A stretch of 64,000 nt of DNA from Solea solea (Eukaryota > Chordata > Actinopteri > Pleuronectiformes > Soleidae): the NCBI RefSeq assembly GCF_958295425.1, contig NC_081154.1, forward strand, positions 1,178,001 to 1,242,000. Reading direction: 5' to 3'. The translations under genes were made by a program, and so were the position numbers. Each line of letters begins with the position of its first letter. The first letter of the stretch is position 1. The notes beneath the pieces are model-generated. The model had not been told where the DNA came from and ran no database searches. It saw only the letters and a program-made list of their open reading frames with translations. Positions 21,237 to 31,709 of the stretch are shown here, piece by piece.

Positions 21237-21700
21237 CATGACATTTAGTATAGTTCATGTTTTCTGCTCGCAGATTACTGTAGTATTCTTTCTTGCAATC
21301 ATTTAAGATGTTATTTAGTTTGTTCCTGTATCGTTTGTATGTCGTTTCTGAATGTTCCGTCCTTAATCTCATGTATTGTCTATACAGGGTGTTTTTCTTC
21401 TTGCAGGCATTTATCAATGTTTTTGTTAACCATGGTTTCGCCTCCTGATTCTGATTTGTGTGTCTTTTCTTTACAGGACAGTGTCTATTATACAGTGTTT
21501 TAATTATTTGCAAAAAGGAATCGTAAGCACCATTTACATCAGTTTCTTTGTAGAAACTTCTTTCGTCACACAGATTTCAATTGTCACACATTCCATTACA
21601 TGTTCAACAGCTTCAGACATATTATGTACAATCTCATACTCAGTGTTATTGTCAATGAACAGGGCCACTCCTCCCCCACCTTTTGTTTCCTCTGTTAAAA
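21237..21700 (-). mobile_element. Internally deleted LINE, copy 2
   Basis: On the minus strand it carries GGGGGAGGAGTGGCCCTGTT (EN part), then the same EN-to-linker deletion junction as copy 1, then YNRHCPVKKRHTNQNQEAKP through NLRAENMNYTK. It then jumps directly to a 3' end (TGTCATGACCGGAATAAATA) followed by AATAAA repeats. So it shares one deletion with copy 1 and has a second deletion of the whole RT. It is 5' truncated in the endonuclease region. Confidence 0.85.
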
Positions 21701-21844
21701 TAGACAAGTTCAGAGATCATTTTTTTACCGTTGTAACCAATGGAACGGACAGGCCTATAGTAAATACACCATCCAATCATATTGAATCTCCTGAATGTCC
21801 CGAGTATCAGATCGTGATGCATCAATCAAACCCTTTGCAATCAA

Positions 21845-22010
21845 AAATCTTAATTTCAGAAAGCTTTATTTTGTATAAGCGGACAAAATGAGAAGAGATT
21901 ACAGTACATAAAACCAAAGACAGCCTTTATGTCTGTGAAAATGAAAATATCAAGTTCTATTTTAGTCCCATACAAATGTATATTTGACATCTTTCATTTT
22001 GTTGATTGAT
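21845..22010 (-). pseudogene. Stray copy of the sulfotransferase 3' end
   Basis: It matches 17528-17690 (AATTTCAGAAAG, the polyadenylation signal, then TTAGTCCCATACAAATGTA and the last codons of the final exon) and then breaks off. The sequence just left of it, GATGCATCAATCAAACCCT at about 21816, recurs near 25004 upstream of the plus-strand gene, marking a rearrangement breakpoint. Confidence 0.75.
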
Positions 22011-22313
22011 TCCATATTTATTTATTATTATATTAAATCATGTATATTTATTTTTGTATATATATATATATAGTGTAGAAATGTTAGAAAAGCATGTCAC
22101 ATATGTTATTTCATGGTTATGTTAAGTAAAAATTTCATAAAATGTGGTGCATCAGACAAACCAATAATACAGGTTGTACATTACATTACAATACAAGTCT
22201 CTTAATTTCAGAAAGGTTTATTTTGTATAACTGGACTAAATGAGAAAATATTACAGTACATAAAACAAAAGACAGATTTTATGTCTGTGAAAATAGAAAT
22301 ATAAAGTTCTTTT

Positions 22314-23745
22314 TTAGTCCCATACAAATGTATATTTGACATCTTTCATTTTGTCTTTGTAAACTGTGTCAAAGTATTCTGCCTCTGCCGCTGTCAGCTG
22401 GTTTTTCCAGTCGCCAGCGATTCCTGAAACACAACCAGAAGAAAAGATAAATATTGATTTAAATTAACATTACAGGTTTTTCTTTATTGCTGTGTGGAAT
22501 CACTGTGTTGGTACCTTTTCTGAGGAATTCCAACATTGTCTGGTCCATAATCTCCTGAGGAACGTCTGAGTAGTTTGACATTTTGTTGAGTTTCATGTTC
22601 GGGAACAAACAGCGCTCTGCTATCTTCTCGCGTCCTTCAGGTCCTGCACCAAAGAAAAACACAACTCTGGTCGTAATTTTCGAGTTTAATTTTTGGTGGC
22701 TCTGTGTGTGTTTGTGTGTGTGCTTCCGCACTTGCCACTATGACCAACAGAGGGTGCCAGAGGCTTGTTGCATGAATGTGGTGAAGTCTTTCATCTCTGA
22801 TTGTTTTGTTTCTATTGTTATGAGAATTTTCTTTTTTTTGAGACGCTTAATTTTTGACCATTTTCATCTCTTCATAGGAGATGTACAGTCCTTCCCATGA
22901 TCGAACCATGAGTTATAAGAAACTAGAAAGGAAAAGAAAACCACATTCAACTTTCAAGTATGTACGATAAACCTGGGGTTCAGGCCAAATTCTTCTGTGG
23001 GCGGCACAATTTGTTTGCCCCTCCCATTTCCCCATTTACCATAGTAATTTACCAAACCAAACTTTGTGTACATGAAGCCAGTTGTGCTGACTAACGTTTG
23101 GGTGGGTGGGGACCAAGTGTTAGCCACGCCCATTCACCAAACCAGTTTCATCTGAAAAATTTAATCTGGGCCAAATTTTGTGGCAAAGTTTTGGGACATG
23201 CTCAGGCCCTCAAAAACGTCCTGGCCCGACAGAATTCAAAAGTACATTTTGATTGACAGCTTTTTAAAACCCCGAAACCCACTTACAGCCCATTATTCAA
23301 ATGTAGGCACGCACACAGCTCTTTTGCCTTTTGTCAAGAATGAGTCATTTATACATTTACATAGGCCACTGAGAGGTTGGAGCAAAGAAATAAAATAAGT
23401 TCTCTCTTCATCGTAACATCTCAGCACTCTAAATAGGCCTATAGGAGGAGGAGGAGTGGCTTCGACTCCGGAGAGCTCTGGGTCTCGACTCTCCACATCT
23501 GTTGCACCTGCAGCCATGGCTTGCAGAAGAGTGTGGGCATGAGCATATACGGCATTCCATACCTGATTAAATCTTGTGGACACTCGCTGTTCAGAAAAGA
23601 TCTATGGAAAACCTGCATACACTCACCCAACAACATGATCTGGGCGGAAAGTGAATCACTCGAAGTATGTGAGGCTCTGTGGTGAATTCAGCAGTGTTGA
23701 CAGAGACATTCCTTTATAGAGTGTGTATAACTCGGCTTCAGTCAT
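22314..23745 (-). pseudogene. Sulfotransferase pseudogene (copy of the 17638-20984 gene)
   Basis: The last exon is intact (22423-22314, three differences from the parent over 110 nt). The fifth exon (22643-22515) is 129 nt instead of 181; the 52-nt loss shifts the frame. The fourth exon is a shortened remnant near 22859-22926. The second and third exons are not found. The first exon (23745 to about 23631) has lost the stretch that encodes the PAPS loop YPKSG, although its start codon and MTEAELY-like beginning remain. The 5' flank also matches the parent. This copy cannot make an enzyme. Confidence 0.85.
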
Positions 23746-23952
23746 GTTGTCTTTCAGAGGAGACTGCAGCAGTCAGCATTCCTCTCCGGCAGGTTTTGTT
23801 GTAATTGAGCTCCACCTCCTTCAACATAACACAAGCAGAGCTGCACCAACCTGGCACAGACCACATCTATTAACATACGCCTCGGATTGATCCAGTCCAA
23901 ATGGTTAATGCGACACCAGTAGATCTCAATATAGTGGTAATATTCCTGACAT

Positions 23953-24524
23953 TTGCACAATCCTCAGAGCCTGAAGTACTTTGAGGAGTTTACTTTCCGC
24001 AAAGACGATGTCATCATTGCAACTTATCCAAAGTCCGGTGAGTGCTGTAAATCCCTCATTGAGTTGAGACATTGTGTGAAACTGAGGTTTGTGGTTCCTC
24101 ATGTTCATGTCACATATTTAAAAGACCTGGTTTTAAGGTGACACACTGTAGGATGGTACACCAACTTACAACAGGGTGAAAGTCACCTCTGTCAAAGTAT
24201 CAAGTATCCGCTTTTAGGTACTTTATACAAGACTAATTAAAAGGGCTATTAGTGCTCGACCGAGAACGTTGGTGTGTCCAAATTGGAAAGTTGAAAATAC
24301 CTTTAAACTCTGACTTTGTACTTTGTCTATTCTATACTTTGAGATCCGGCGTCTGTTGAGACTCTTACGTCATGGAATCGTGTTCCCTGGCTGGAGATGG
24401 TTTATACCACCAAACTTGATGTTGAACAGCGGCCGTCCCCACGCATATTCAGTACACACTTCCAGTACAGCATGATGCAACCAGGGTTCTTTGAAGTAAA
24501 ACCAAAGGTAAATGTGCCAAACAG
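23953..24524 (+). pseudogene. Fragment copy of the plus-strand sulfotransferase
   Basis: Positions 23953-24343 match the 3' part of exon 1 and the start of intron 1 of the gene at 25300, nearly base for base. The sequence then jumps to the middle of exon 2 (GATCCGGCGTCTGTTGAGAC) and ends shortly after that exon's donor. The start codon, the rest of intron 1 and all later exons are missing. It lies head-to-head with the minus-strand pseudogene, about 200 bp away. Confidence 0.85.
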
Positions 24525-24880
24525 CATATTCCTGATGTGTGCCCAAAATGTATTGAATATAGTGGAACACTGGTTCATTGCATGTGGTACTGTAGGACAA
24601 TTATATTGTTCTGGGAAGGAATAAGAGGTGCAAACAACAGATGTTGTCTACCCTCCCACTGGAAAGGATCACCTATGTGTTGAAGGGCAGGCACAATTTC
24701 TTTGAGAGTGTATGGGGGCCATTTATGTCATATGTCAAGGATTATGAGTTGTGAGAAATTATACGGGTGGTTGCTTTGCTCCTGTCTTTTTTTTATTAAA
24801 ATGGGCACTGTGTTTTGTTTTGTTTATGGTCGTTATGTATGTCATGTTTTCAAAAATAAATAAAAACATATTTTGGGGGA
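24525..24880 (+). mobile_element. L1-type LINE ORF2 3' fragment
   Basis: The frame reads PDVCPKCIEYSGTLVHCMWY followed by C and FWEGI. After a frameshift it continues RITYVLKGRHNFFESVWGPF and ends MSYVKDYEL plus stop. This is the Cys/His-containing C-terminus of an L1-like ORF2. A 3' UTR with AAATAAATAAAA follows. It starts exactly where similarity of the preceding fragment to the sulfotransferase gene stops. Confidence 0.75.
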
Positions 24881-25299
24881 AAAAAATCCTCTTCACACCT
24901 TGATTGTAACCCATGAATTAATGCATTGTCACAAAAATGAAAAATGTCAGTCACCTGTGGACGGACAATAAAAACACCGTCCGAACGTTCGTATCAGATC
25001 ATGATGCATCAATCAAACCCTGTGCACGAACCCCTCTTTGCTCAATAATCGCGTATGCCCGGAAAACAACGCCAGAGCTTAAGATAGCCTGCTAAAAATT
25101 CAATGAGACAGTTGCAGCAACGTGCTAACACATACCACACTACAGTAAGGGGGCTGGCTTTACTGCAGAGTTTGTGTGTTTGATCTGGTTCACGTGACAT
25201 TTTCCCTGATAATCAGAGAGGCAGGAGAGTTCATTCACCAGCTGCTGTCCTCCTTCCTCCTGCTGATCGTGTTTCTGCTCCCCTGGGATTCTGTCGACA
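24881..25299 (+). promoter_or_regulatory. 5' flank of the plus-strand sulfotransferase
   Basis: This stretch must hold the promoter of the 25300 gene. I see no clear TATA box near a likely start site. The block GATGCATCAATCAAACCCT is shared with 21816. A CACGTGAC E-box lies at about 25191. Confidence 0.4.
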
Positions 25300-28200
25300 A
25301 TGGCTGAGGCTGCATTTTACATGCTGCACAAAGGGGTCTACCTGTCGGCACATGTGCACAATCCTCAGAGCCTGAAGTACTTTGAGGAGTTTACTTTCCG
25401 CAAAGACGATGTCATCATTGCAACTTATCCAAAGTCCGGTGAGTGCTGTAAATCCCTCATTGAGTTGGGACATTGTGTGAAACTGGGGTTTGTGGTTCCT
25501 CATGTTCATGTCACATATTTAAAAGACCTGGTTTTAAGGTGACACAATGTAGGATGGTACACCAACTTACAACAGGGTGAAATTCACCTCTGTCAAAGTA
25601 TCAAGTATCCGCTTTTAGGTACTTTATACAAGACTGATTAAAAGGGCTATTAGTGCTGCAATGGACAAATAGAACGTTGGTGTGTCCAAATTGGAAAGTT
25701 GAAAATACCTTTAAACTCTGACTTTGTACTTTGTCTATTCAAATCAATTATTTACAGTTAACGTCTGTCATCAGACATTACCATGTTTGAAGCCTCAGGT
25801 AACTCCAGGATGTTTTTTTTTTTCCAAATCATCTTAAATAAACTTGAGCTTCAAGCTGAGTCAGCCAAGTGACCAAGTGTTTGCTGAAGGTTGATGAATT
25901 TCCAAACACTGAATATTCATGAACTCAGGGAAGAAAATTTTCTTTCTGTCAAAGTTTTTGACGTCTTCAGTTTCCTTCAGATTTCCTTGCTTAATTATTG
26001 TGATTAGGTACGACCTGGATGCAGGAGATCATCCCTCTCATCTTGAGCGAAGGAGATCCGGCGTCTGTTGAGACTCTTATGTCATGGAATCGTGTTCCCT
26101 GGCTGGAGATGGTTTATACCGCCAAACTTGATGTTGAACAGCGGCCGTCCCCACGCATATTCAGTACACACTTCCAGTACAGCATGATGCAACCAGGGTT
26201 CTTTGAAGTAAAACCAAAGGTAAATGTGCCAAACAGTTTGTAATAATACTGAAGGGAAGGGTCTTCAATCTAGAATGAGATGGGATTGCTGATCAAAGAT
26301 CTGTAAATCAATAATTGATGTCATATCATCACTGCAGGTCATCTATGTCATGAGGAACCCCAAAGATGTGTTCACATCTTACTTTCATTTTAGTAAAGCA
26401 AGCAGCTTCCTGGTGAACCCAGGCCCACAGAGCGAGTTCCTCAAGACGTTCATGGATGGAAAAGGTTAGACCATTGCACTGGAGTCAGGAAGTTTCCTGA
26501 AGTTGTTCAGTTGTGTGTGAGAATGTAAATTATACGTACATATTCCAGAACATTTTTGCTGCTACCTCCCTAATGAAACTTCCAAATATCCAAATCCCTT
26601 CAGATTCTGAAAGTTCTTGCTCTTCTGAACACATCATAAACAGACGTTAGCTGTAAGTATTTCTGATTTTCTTTCCCTTCTAGTTTCTCATGGCTCATGG
26701 TTTGAGCATGTTAAAGGTTGGCTGAATGCAGAGGATAAAAAGCACATAATGTACATCTCCTACGAAGAACTGAAAACGGTGAATCCAACTCAACAAACGT
26801 GAATTCTGAACAATTTTGAATGATTTTACATCATGGGATGTGAGAACCAAATGAGCTGAGCTGTGTTTCTCTTTGGTGCAGGACCTGAAAAATGCTGTGG
26901 CCAGAATCGCTCAGTTCTTGGAGAAACCTCTGGACGCCGAGGTAATCGAGAAGATAGCAGAACGCTGTTTGTTCCAGAACATGAAGCAGAACAAAATGTC
27001 AAACCACTCCACTGTTTCTTCTAAAGTACTGGACCAGGCAAAGTCAGAATTTCTCCGGAAAGGTACATTTTAAATAATTCAACGCACATGTTGTGGCTGA
27101 TGGATGTGTCTCCAGGAGCCGTGGTTTGGGAGTTCTTGCGGCTTATAGTAGTAGTTCGTCTAGTTATACTAGTTATAATAGTTCGTCCAACAACTATTGT
27201 GTGATTGGCCAGAAATGTGAAAAAGTGGGTGTGATTAATTTGGAAATATTGTCATTCCCTACAAGGACTTCCCAGGAGTTCTGCATTTGAATTTCTCGTG
27301 AAGAATGAAATGTCCTGGCCAGAACTGACTTTGTTCTTGTTCTTGCCACCTCAAGAAAAACAACACATTTCTATGTTCATGTGGAGTATGTGTGACATCA
27401 TAATCTGCTGAATGTGGAGCAGTTGTGAGGTTTGTAGTCAATTTGAGGATGCATTGGCTAGCATTACTGCCTCACAGCAAAAAGGTCACCAGTTTGGGTC
27501 CTGGTTTGACCCAAGGCCTTTCTGTTTTCAGGTTCTCTCCATGTGCACATGGGTTGGCTACCAAAGACTTGCATTTTGGGTATTATTTGGATTAACTGTG
27601 GGCGTGAATGTGAGAGTAAAACGGTTGTTGGTCTATGTATGCTGGCCCTGCAATGGACTGACGACCTGTCCAAGGTACGACTTGCCTGTCGCGACCGTGT
27701 CGGCTGGCATTGGCTCCAGCTCACCCTGCAACCCTCTCCAATGTGGAGAACAAAGTTGTAGTAAACATGTGGATGCATTATTTCTGAATTGCGACATCAT
27801 AAAGTACCTGCAGGGTTGACACGGGCAACCAAGTGTGGTGAGCCATGCAGGCGTAATTGCTGTGGGGTTCAATTCAATTCAATTCAATTTTATTTGTATA
27901 GCGCCAAATCATAACATACATTATCTCAAGGCACTGTACATAGACAACATCAAGGAGAGCAGAGAACCCCAACAGTTCACACAATGAGCAAACACTAGGC
28001 ATCAGTGGAGAGAAAAAACTCCCTCAGGAAGAAATCTCTGACAGAACCAGGCTCAGAGGTGTGCAGTCATCTGCCTTGACCGGTTGGGGTGAAAGGAAAA
28101 TGGGGGACAGAGGAGAGGTGGGGGACAGAAAGGGGGGAGAGAAAGGACAAGAGAGAGATGAGGTACAGACACAATAGAGATAGAGACCAGGAGCAGATAC

Positions 28201-28510
28201 ACAACAACTGTATCAGGTTGTCAGTCATTTTGCCAAATTTGAACGCATTAAGCCATGAAGTTTGGATTGGCTTTGCTTGCACATTACGCTTGCACAAGTG
28301 AACACTTACAAATTTTTAACTGTGTTCTAACGCTCAAGGTAAGGATAAACACCTTCAACATCTTGTGTTTCAGGAATCGTTGGAGACTGGAAAAACCAGC
28401 TAACAGTCCCAGAGGCAGAATATTTTGATGCAGTTTACACTGACAAAATGAAGGACTTCAAATACACATTTCCATGGGTTCTGGACAAAGTCGACGAGCA
28501 AAGTCACTGA
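25300..28510 (+). CDS. Cytosolic sulfotransferase, SULT2-like (intact, 296 aa)
   Basis: Six exons: 25300-25438, 26008-26219, 26338-26464, 26684-26778, 26882-27062, 28374-28510, all with consistent phase and GT/AG sites. Exon lengths equal those of the 17638-20984 gene except the last (137 nt), so both descend from one duplication. Visible motifs: PAPS loop YPKSGTTW, catalytic His in FSTHFQY, 3'-phosphate site VMRNPKDVFTS, RKGIVGDWKN, and an intact dimerisation motif KNQLTVPEAE (KxxxTVxxxE). The start MAEAAFY aligns with MTEAELY of the other gene. The likely role is PAPS-dependent sulfonation of steroids or xenobiotics. Intron 5 is long and carries two repeats. The substrate cannot be inferred. 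Confidence 0.9.
27425..27765 (+). repeat. Interspersed repeat family G, most complete copy
   Basis: It starts near GGCTAGCATTACTGCCTCAC, continues through AGCAAAAAGGTC and CTGGCCCTGCAATGGACTGA, and ends near GGCATTGGCTCCAGCTCACC. The head is tRNA-like in style but I cannot fold it into a tRNA. It lies in intron 5 of the plus-strand sulfotransferase. Confidence 0.6.
27868..28085. repeat. Widespread teleost repeat (TTTATTTGTATAGCGCC type)
   Basis: AATTCAATTCAATTTTATTTG followed by TATAGCGCCAAATCATAACA, AAGGCACTGTACATAGAC and AAAAAACTCCCTCAGGAAGA. I know this word order from many fish introns; its class is not assigned. Confidence 0.65.
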
Positions 28511-28889
28511 AGACGGTGCAAAGTTCGGAGGGATGTGCTTCAGCTCCACCCAGTTCCAACCCGATGTCCACAAATAATCAAAGAAACTTTGTCACCAAAA
28601 TTATTTTTTAAGGACCACACTTCAAAATATCACACATATTACACATACTAGATTTTTATCAAAAATATCAATAACAAAAAAAGTTCAACAATGGCAGTGA
28701 CAGTATGTCTTAGTGCTTCTTACTTTTTCAAGAGACAAATGAGAAATAGATACTGTATATTGCACTAATGTAATTCCAACAGCCTGTTATTTTCTAACAT
28801 GAGAAATCACTGAAGGCAACATGTTTGTTGAATGATTGAATTAATATTGAAAGTTTTATACTCTCGTCCATTTTCTGTTTCTAATTTTT

Positions 28890-28975
28890 ATTGCAATTGG
28901 GTTTTTTTTATGGAAAGCACATTGCGTTGCCCCTGTGCACGAAATGTGCCGTATAAATAAAGCTGCCTTGCCTTT
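28890..28975 (+). mobile_element. LINE-type 3' tail near the sulfotransferase 3' end
   Basis: CACATTGCGTTGCCCCTGTG, then GAAATGTGCCGTATAAATAA and GCTGCCTTGCCTTT. Similar to L2-type tails. Its AATAAA at 28956-28961 could also serve as polyadenylation signal for the gene ending at 28510. Confidence 0.5.
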
Positions 28976-29842
28976 AAACAGTGGTGTCCCGAAATCAAAC
29001 TTAAGCACAGATGTCTGGGTCTCATTTCCACATAGTTTTGTTTCATGTCCTCTGTTCCCAAGTGTTTTCAACGCATTTGGAAAAAAAGCATTTTGTTGTA
29101 GAATTGGCGATTAAAGCCCGTTCCTCAAATGAAAGAAGGGCTACCTGGAACAGTCAACAATGCCTCATAGCTGATTTGTTCTTATGCTAACTTGGGATGA
29201 GAAGGTGAAACGTCTTCAAGAAAAGTCACAACTCAAGCTCCAGGGAGGGACTACCTAATCCCAGATTATTATTAGCATCTGAATGTGAGCTACGTCAGGC
29301 AATTATGTGGCACTGCTTTCATCGGGTACAGTCAAAGTGGATGTAAAGCCACTTTGGCAAATATGCGGTGCTTGTAGCCTTGTGTAATCTGGATGTCACC
29401 CTAAAGTGGGCCATGTCATCAATAATAAATATAGCCCAAACATCTTGAGACATATGTAAGCCACCTTTGGCAAACGTTGCTGACACGTGGTGATGCAGAG
29501 GCCATTTTCTTTTTGGCCCAGATCTGGCAAACAAGAGCAGAGTGCCCAAGAGTCATCATTCCGTGCGGTATGTGGGCCAGATGAAAGTGAAGAAAGTGGG
29601 CAGGATCTGGGCCAAATGTTTGTCTGGGACTGACCCTTTACCGGGCAAAGAACTATATTTTGTAACTTCCACGGACATCCAAAACAGTTCTGAAGCACTT
29701 CCAAATCTCAGAAACTAATTATGGTAAGGTGATGAAATCAATCAGGTGTGTTGGAGCAGGAAAACATCTAAAACATGCAGAACAGGGGTTGCCAAGGACC
29801 AGCAGGATTGGGGAACACTGTTCTGAAATGTTCTAAATAATG
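28976..29842. other. Intergenic stretch between convergent genes
   Basis: No exon-like frame. An hAT-like scrap (ACAGGGGTTGCCAAGGACC, TTGGGGAACACTG) is present at 29783-29821. The rest is unassigned. Confidence 0.45.
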
Positions 29843-30229
29843 TTAAAGGCGACATAGACCGGAAGCTACAATTAACGCTGCGTTTGTGTGTGTGTATCTG
29901 CGTCATTACCTCGTTTATGAAACTTAACGTTTCAGAACAAACAGTTCAGCCACTGCTGAGAAAATAGTGTTGTATTGTTTTCCTGGGCTCTGCGAAGCGG
30001 ATCGGCACTTTCGTAATTTGATGTCGTCATCAGAAATCCTCAACACCGTATCGCCTCCTGGCACATCCGGTTGTGTACATTCAACCGCAGAAGAAGAAGA
30101 ACTACTCTCGTTGTAGCTGCTGAGATGCAGAGCATCCACCGTGCCAGAGGGGGAGCTGTGTATCTGAGAGCTGGCCTATCTATTACGTCACTTCCAGGTA
30201 CCTGGCCAATCACAGGACAGTGGGAAAGC
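29843..30229. mobile_element. MITE copy 2, 3' truncated
   Basis: It starts TTAAAGGCGACATAGACC exactly like the copy at 14021 and follows it with scattered differences and small deletions to GACAGTGGGAAAGC. It then breaks off, so the right inverted repeat is missing. The GGCCAATCAC block and TTACGTCA are retained. Confidence 0.75.
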
Positions 30230-30667
30230 GTTTTTTTAGATGTCCATGATGGCAGAGCCGGCAAAAAAGGAGCAGAGGAGGAAGCGAGGCAGAGGAAACG
30301 ACTGATCGAGGGACCAGAAGCAAAGTGGATGTTGATGGACATGACTCCATGACCAGATGAGGGGAAGGCAGTGGTAGACAATATGTACGACATATGTACT
30401 CCAAAACTGTAAGGGGAGCTCCATAGAGAAAAAGGCTGATTTGTGACCCACTTGTGCGTAACTGCTACTCCCCCCTCCATTGAGCAGCTAAACACCTGCT
30501 AATCACTTCAAGGATGATTCAACTCATTCATTAGTGCATTTGTTTCCTTCGAACCACATCCACATCCAAAAATCAAATGTCCGTAATCTGAGCTTGAATC
30601 ATAGACAAGCCTTCACAGTCATAGTCTGTGTGTGTGGTGCTTCAACAATCTCTTGGTTGAATAAAAC
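30230..30667. other. Stretch downstream of the radil stop codon
   Basis: A purine-rich piece (30240-30350) is unassigned. Positions 30389-30430 match part of repeat family H. No AATAAA on the minus strand is obvious here, so the radil 3' end is not placed. Confidence 0.4.
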
Positions 30668-31709
30668 TCAGCATCCTGTCTCCATAGCTTTAGCCATCCA
30701 GTCACAACGGGTCACCAGTAATCTCAGTCGGTTCCCTGATGACTGGATCAGCTCTTTTCCGCTGCCAGGGACAAAACAGACGGACACAAAAGAAGTGGAC
30801 AAAATGAAATGAAGTCTTTGCCAATTCAATTAGATTTAAATTCGATTTTAGATTAGAACACATGGATAGATTCAAAGCTTTACCTCTTGTAGTCCAAGCC
30901 GAGCAGGCTAACTCCATTGACCGCCAGGATCTGGTCTCCTGGTACCAGCTTTTCACACCGAGCTGCAGGAGAGCCCGGAACCACCGACTGGATGAAGATG
31001 CCTTTCACCCTGAACGATGTTTCCTGGAAGTCCAAGGTCAAGATGTCAGTGAAGGAGCAAGACTCACAGCAGCCTGCATCACCTTTTAAGCTAAATGCTA
31101 ACATCACAATGACATGCTCATGGGATAATTAGGCAACACACGGACGCATACAAAGCATATAAAGCAAACAACAGGTATAAACCGAAGGTTAAATCCCTGG
31201 AGGTCACCAAAATCAAGACACTTCAACTTTCATAGGGGAACTTAGCGAGTGTGGTCGATTCTCTGCTACGGAGCTCCCCATACAGTTATGGAGAACATAT
31301 TTTTATGACATTGCGAGACCTCCTGATTGTGAGGACTCCAAGTTGATCTTGCAAGGCTGAATTTCCGCTAACAGACAGTAGGGGGCAGTGGAGACAGCCT
31401 CAAATCTCTCCCCAACAAGACATTTAACCATCACAATGACTCCTAGGCCATTAAAGTTGGGTAAAGATCCTCCATGCCAATTGTAACTTTCACTCACCCT
31501 TGTGTCAACCAAAGAGAGACCAAGTCCCCTTTCACCTCGCTCCAGTTCCAAACTGAACACCTCGTCATTGGTGTCATCATAATGGTTGTCCTGCTCTTCC
31601 TCCTCCTCCTCTTCCTCCTCTTTAATTTCCAGGATTCTTTTCATACTGGGGCAGTCTTGTTTCAAACGGTCTACCTTCAATGCAGCCAGACATTCAAACA
31701 CTAATCCAC
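30668..31709 (-). CDS. radil: radil exons 16-18: C-terminal PDZ domain
   Basis: Exon 16 ends with VFSLELERGERGLGLSLVD, where GLGLSLV is the carboxylate-binding loop. Exon 17 gives IFIQSVVPGSPAARCEKLVP and GDQILAVNGVSLLGL. Exon 18 ends RLRLLVTRCDWMAKAMETGC and stop at 30670-30668. The PDZ is complete. It distinguishes the gene from rasip1. Confidence 0.88.

Noticed and set aside
27412..27819. 135-codon frame in sulfotransferase intron 5
   Set aside because: It lies inside repeat family G.
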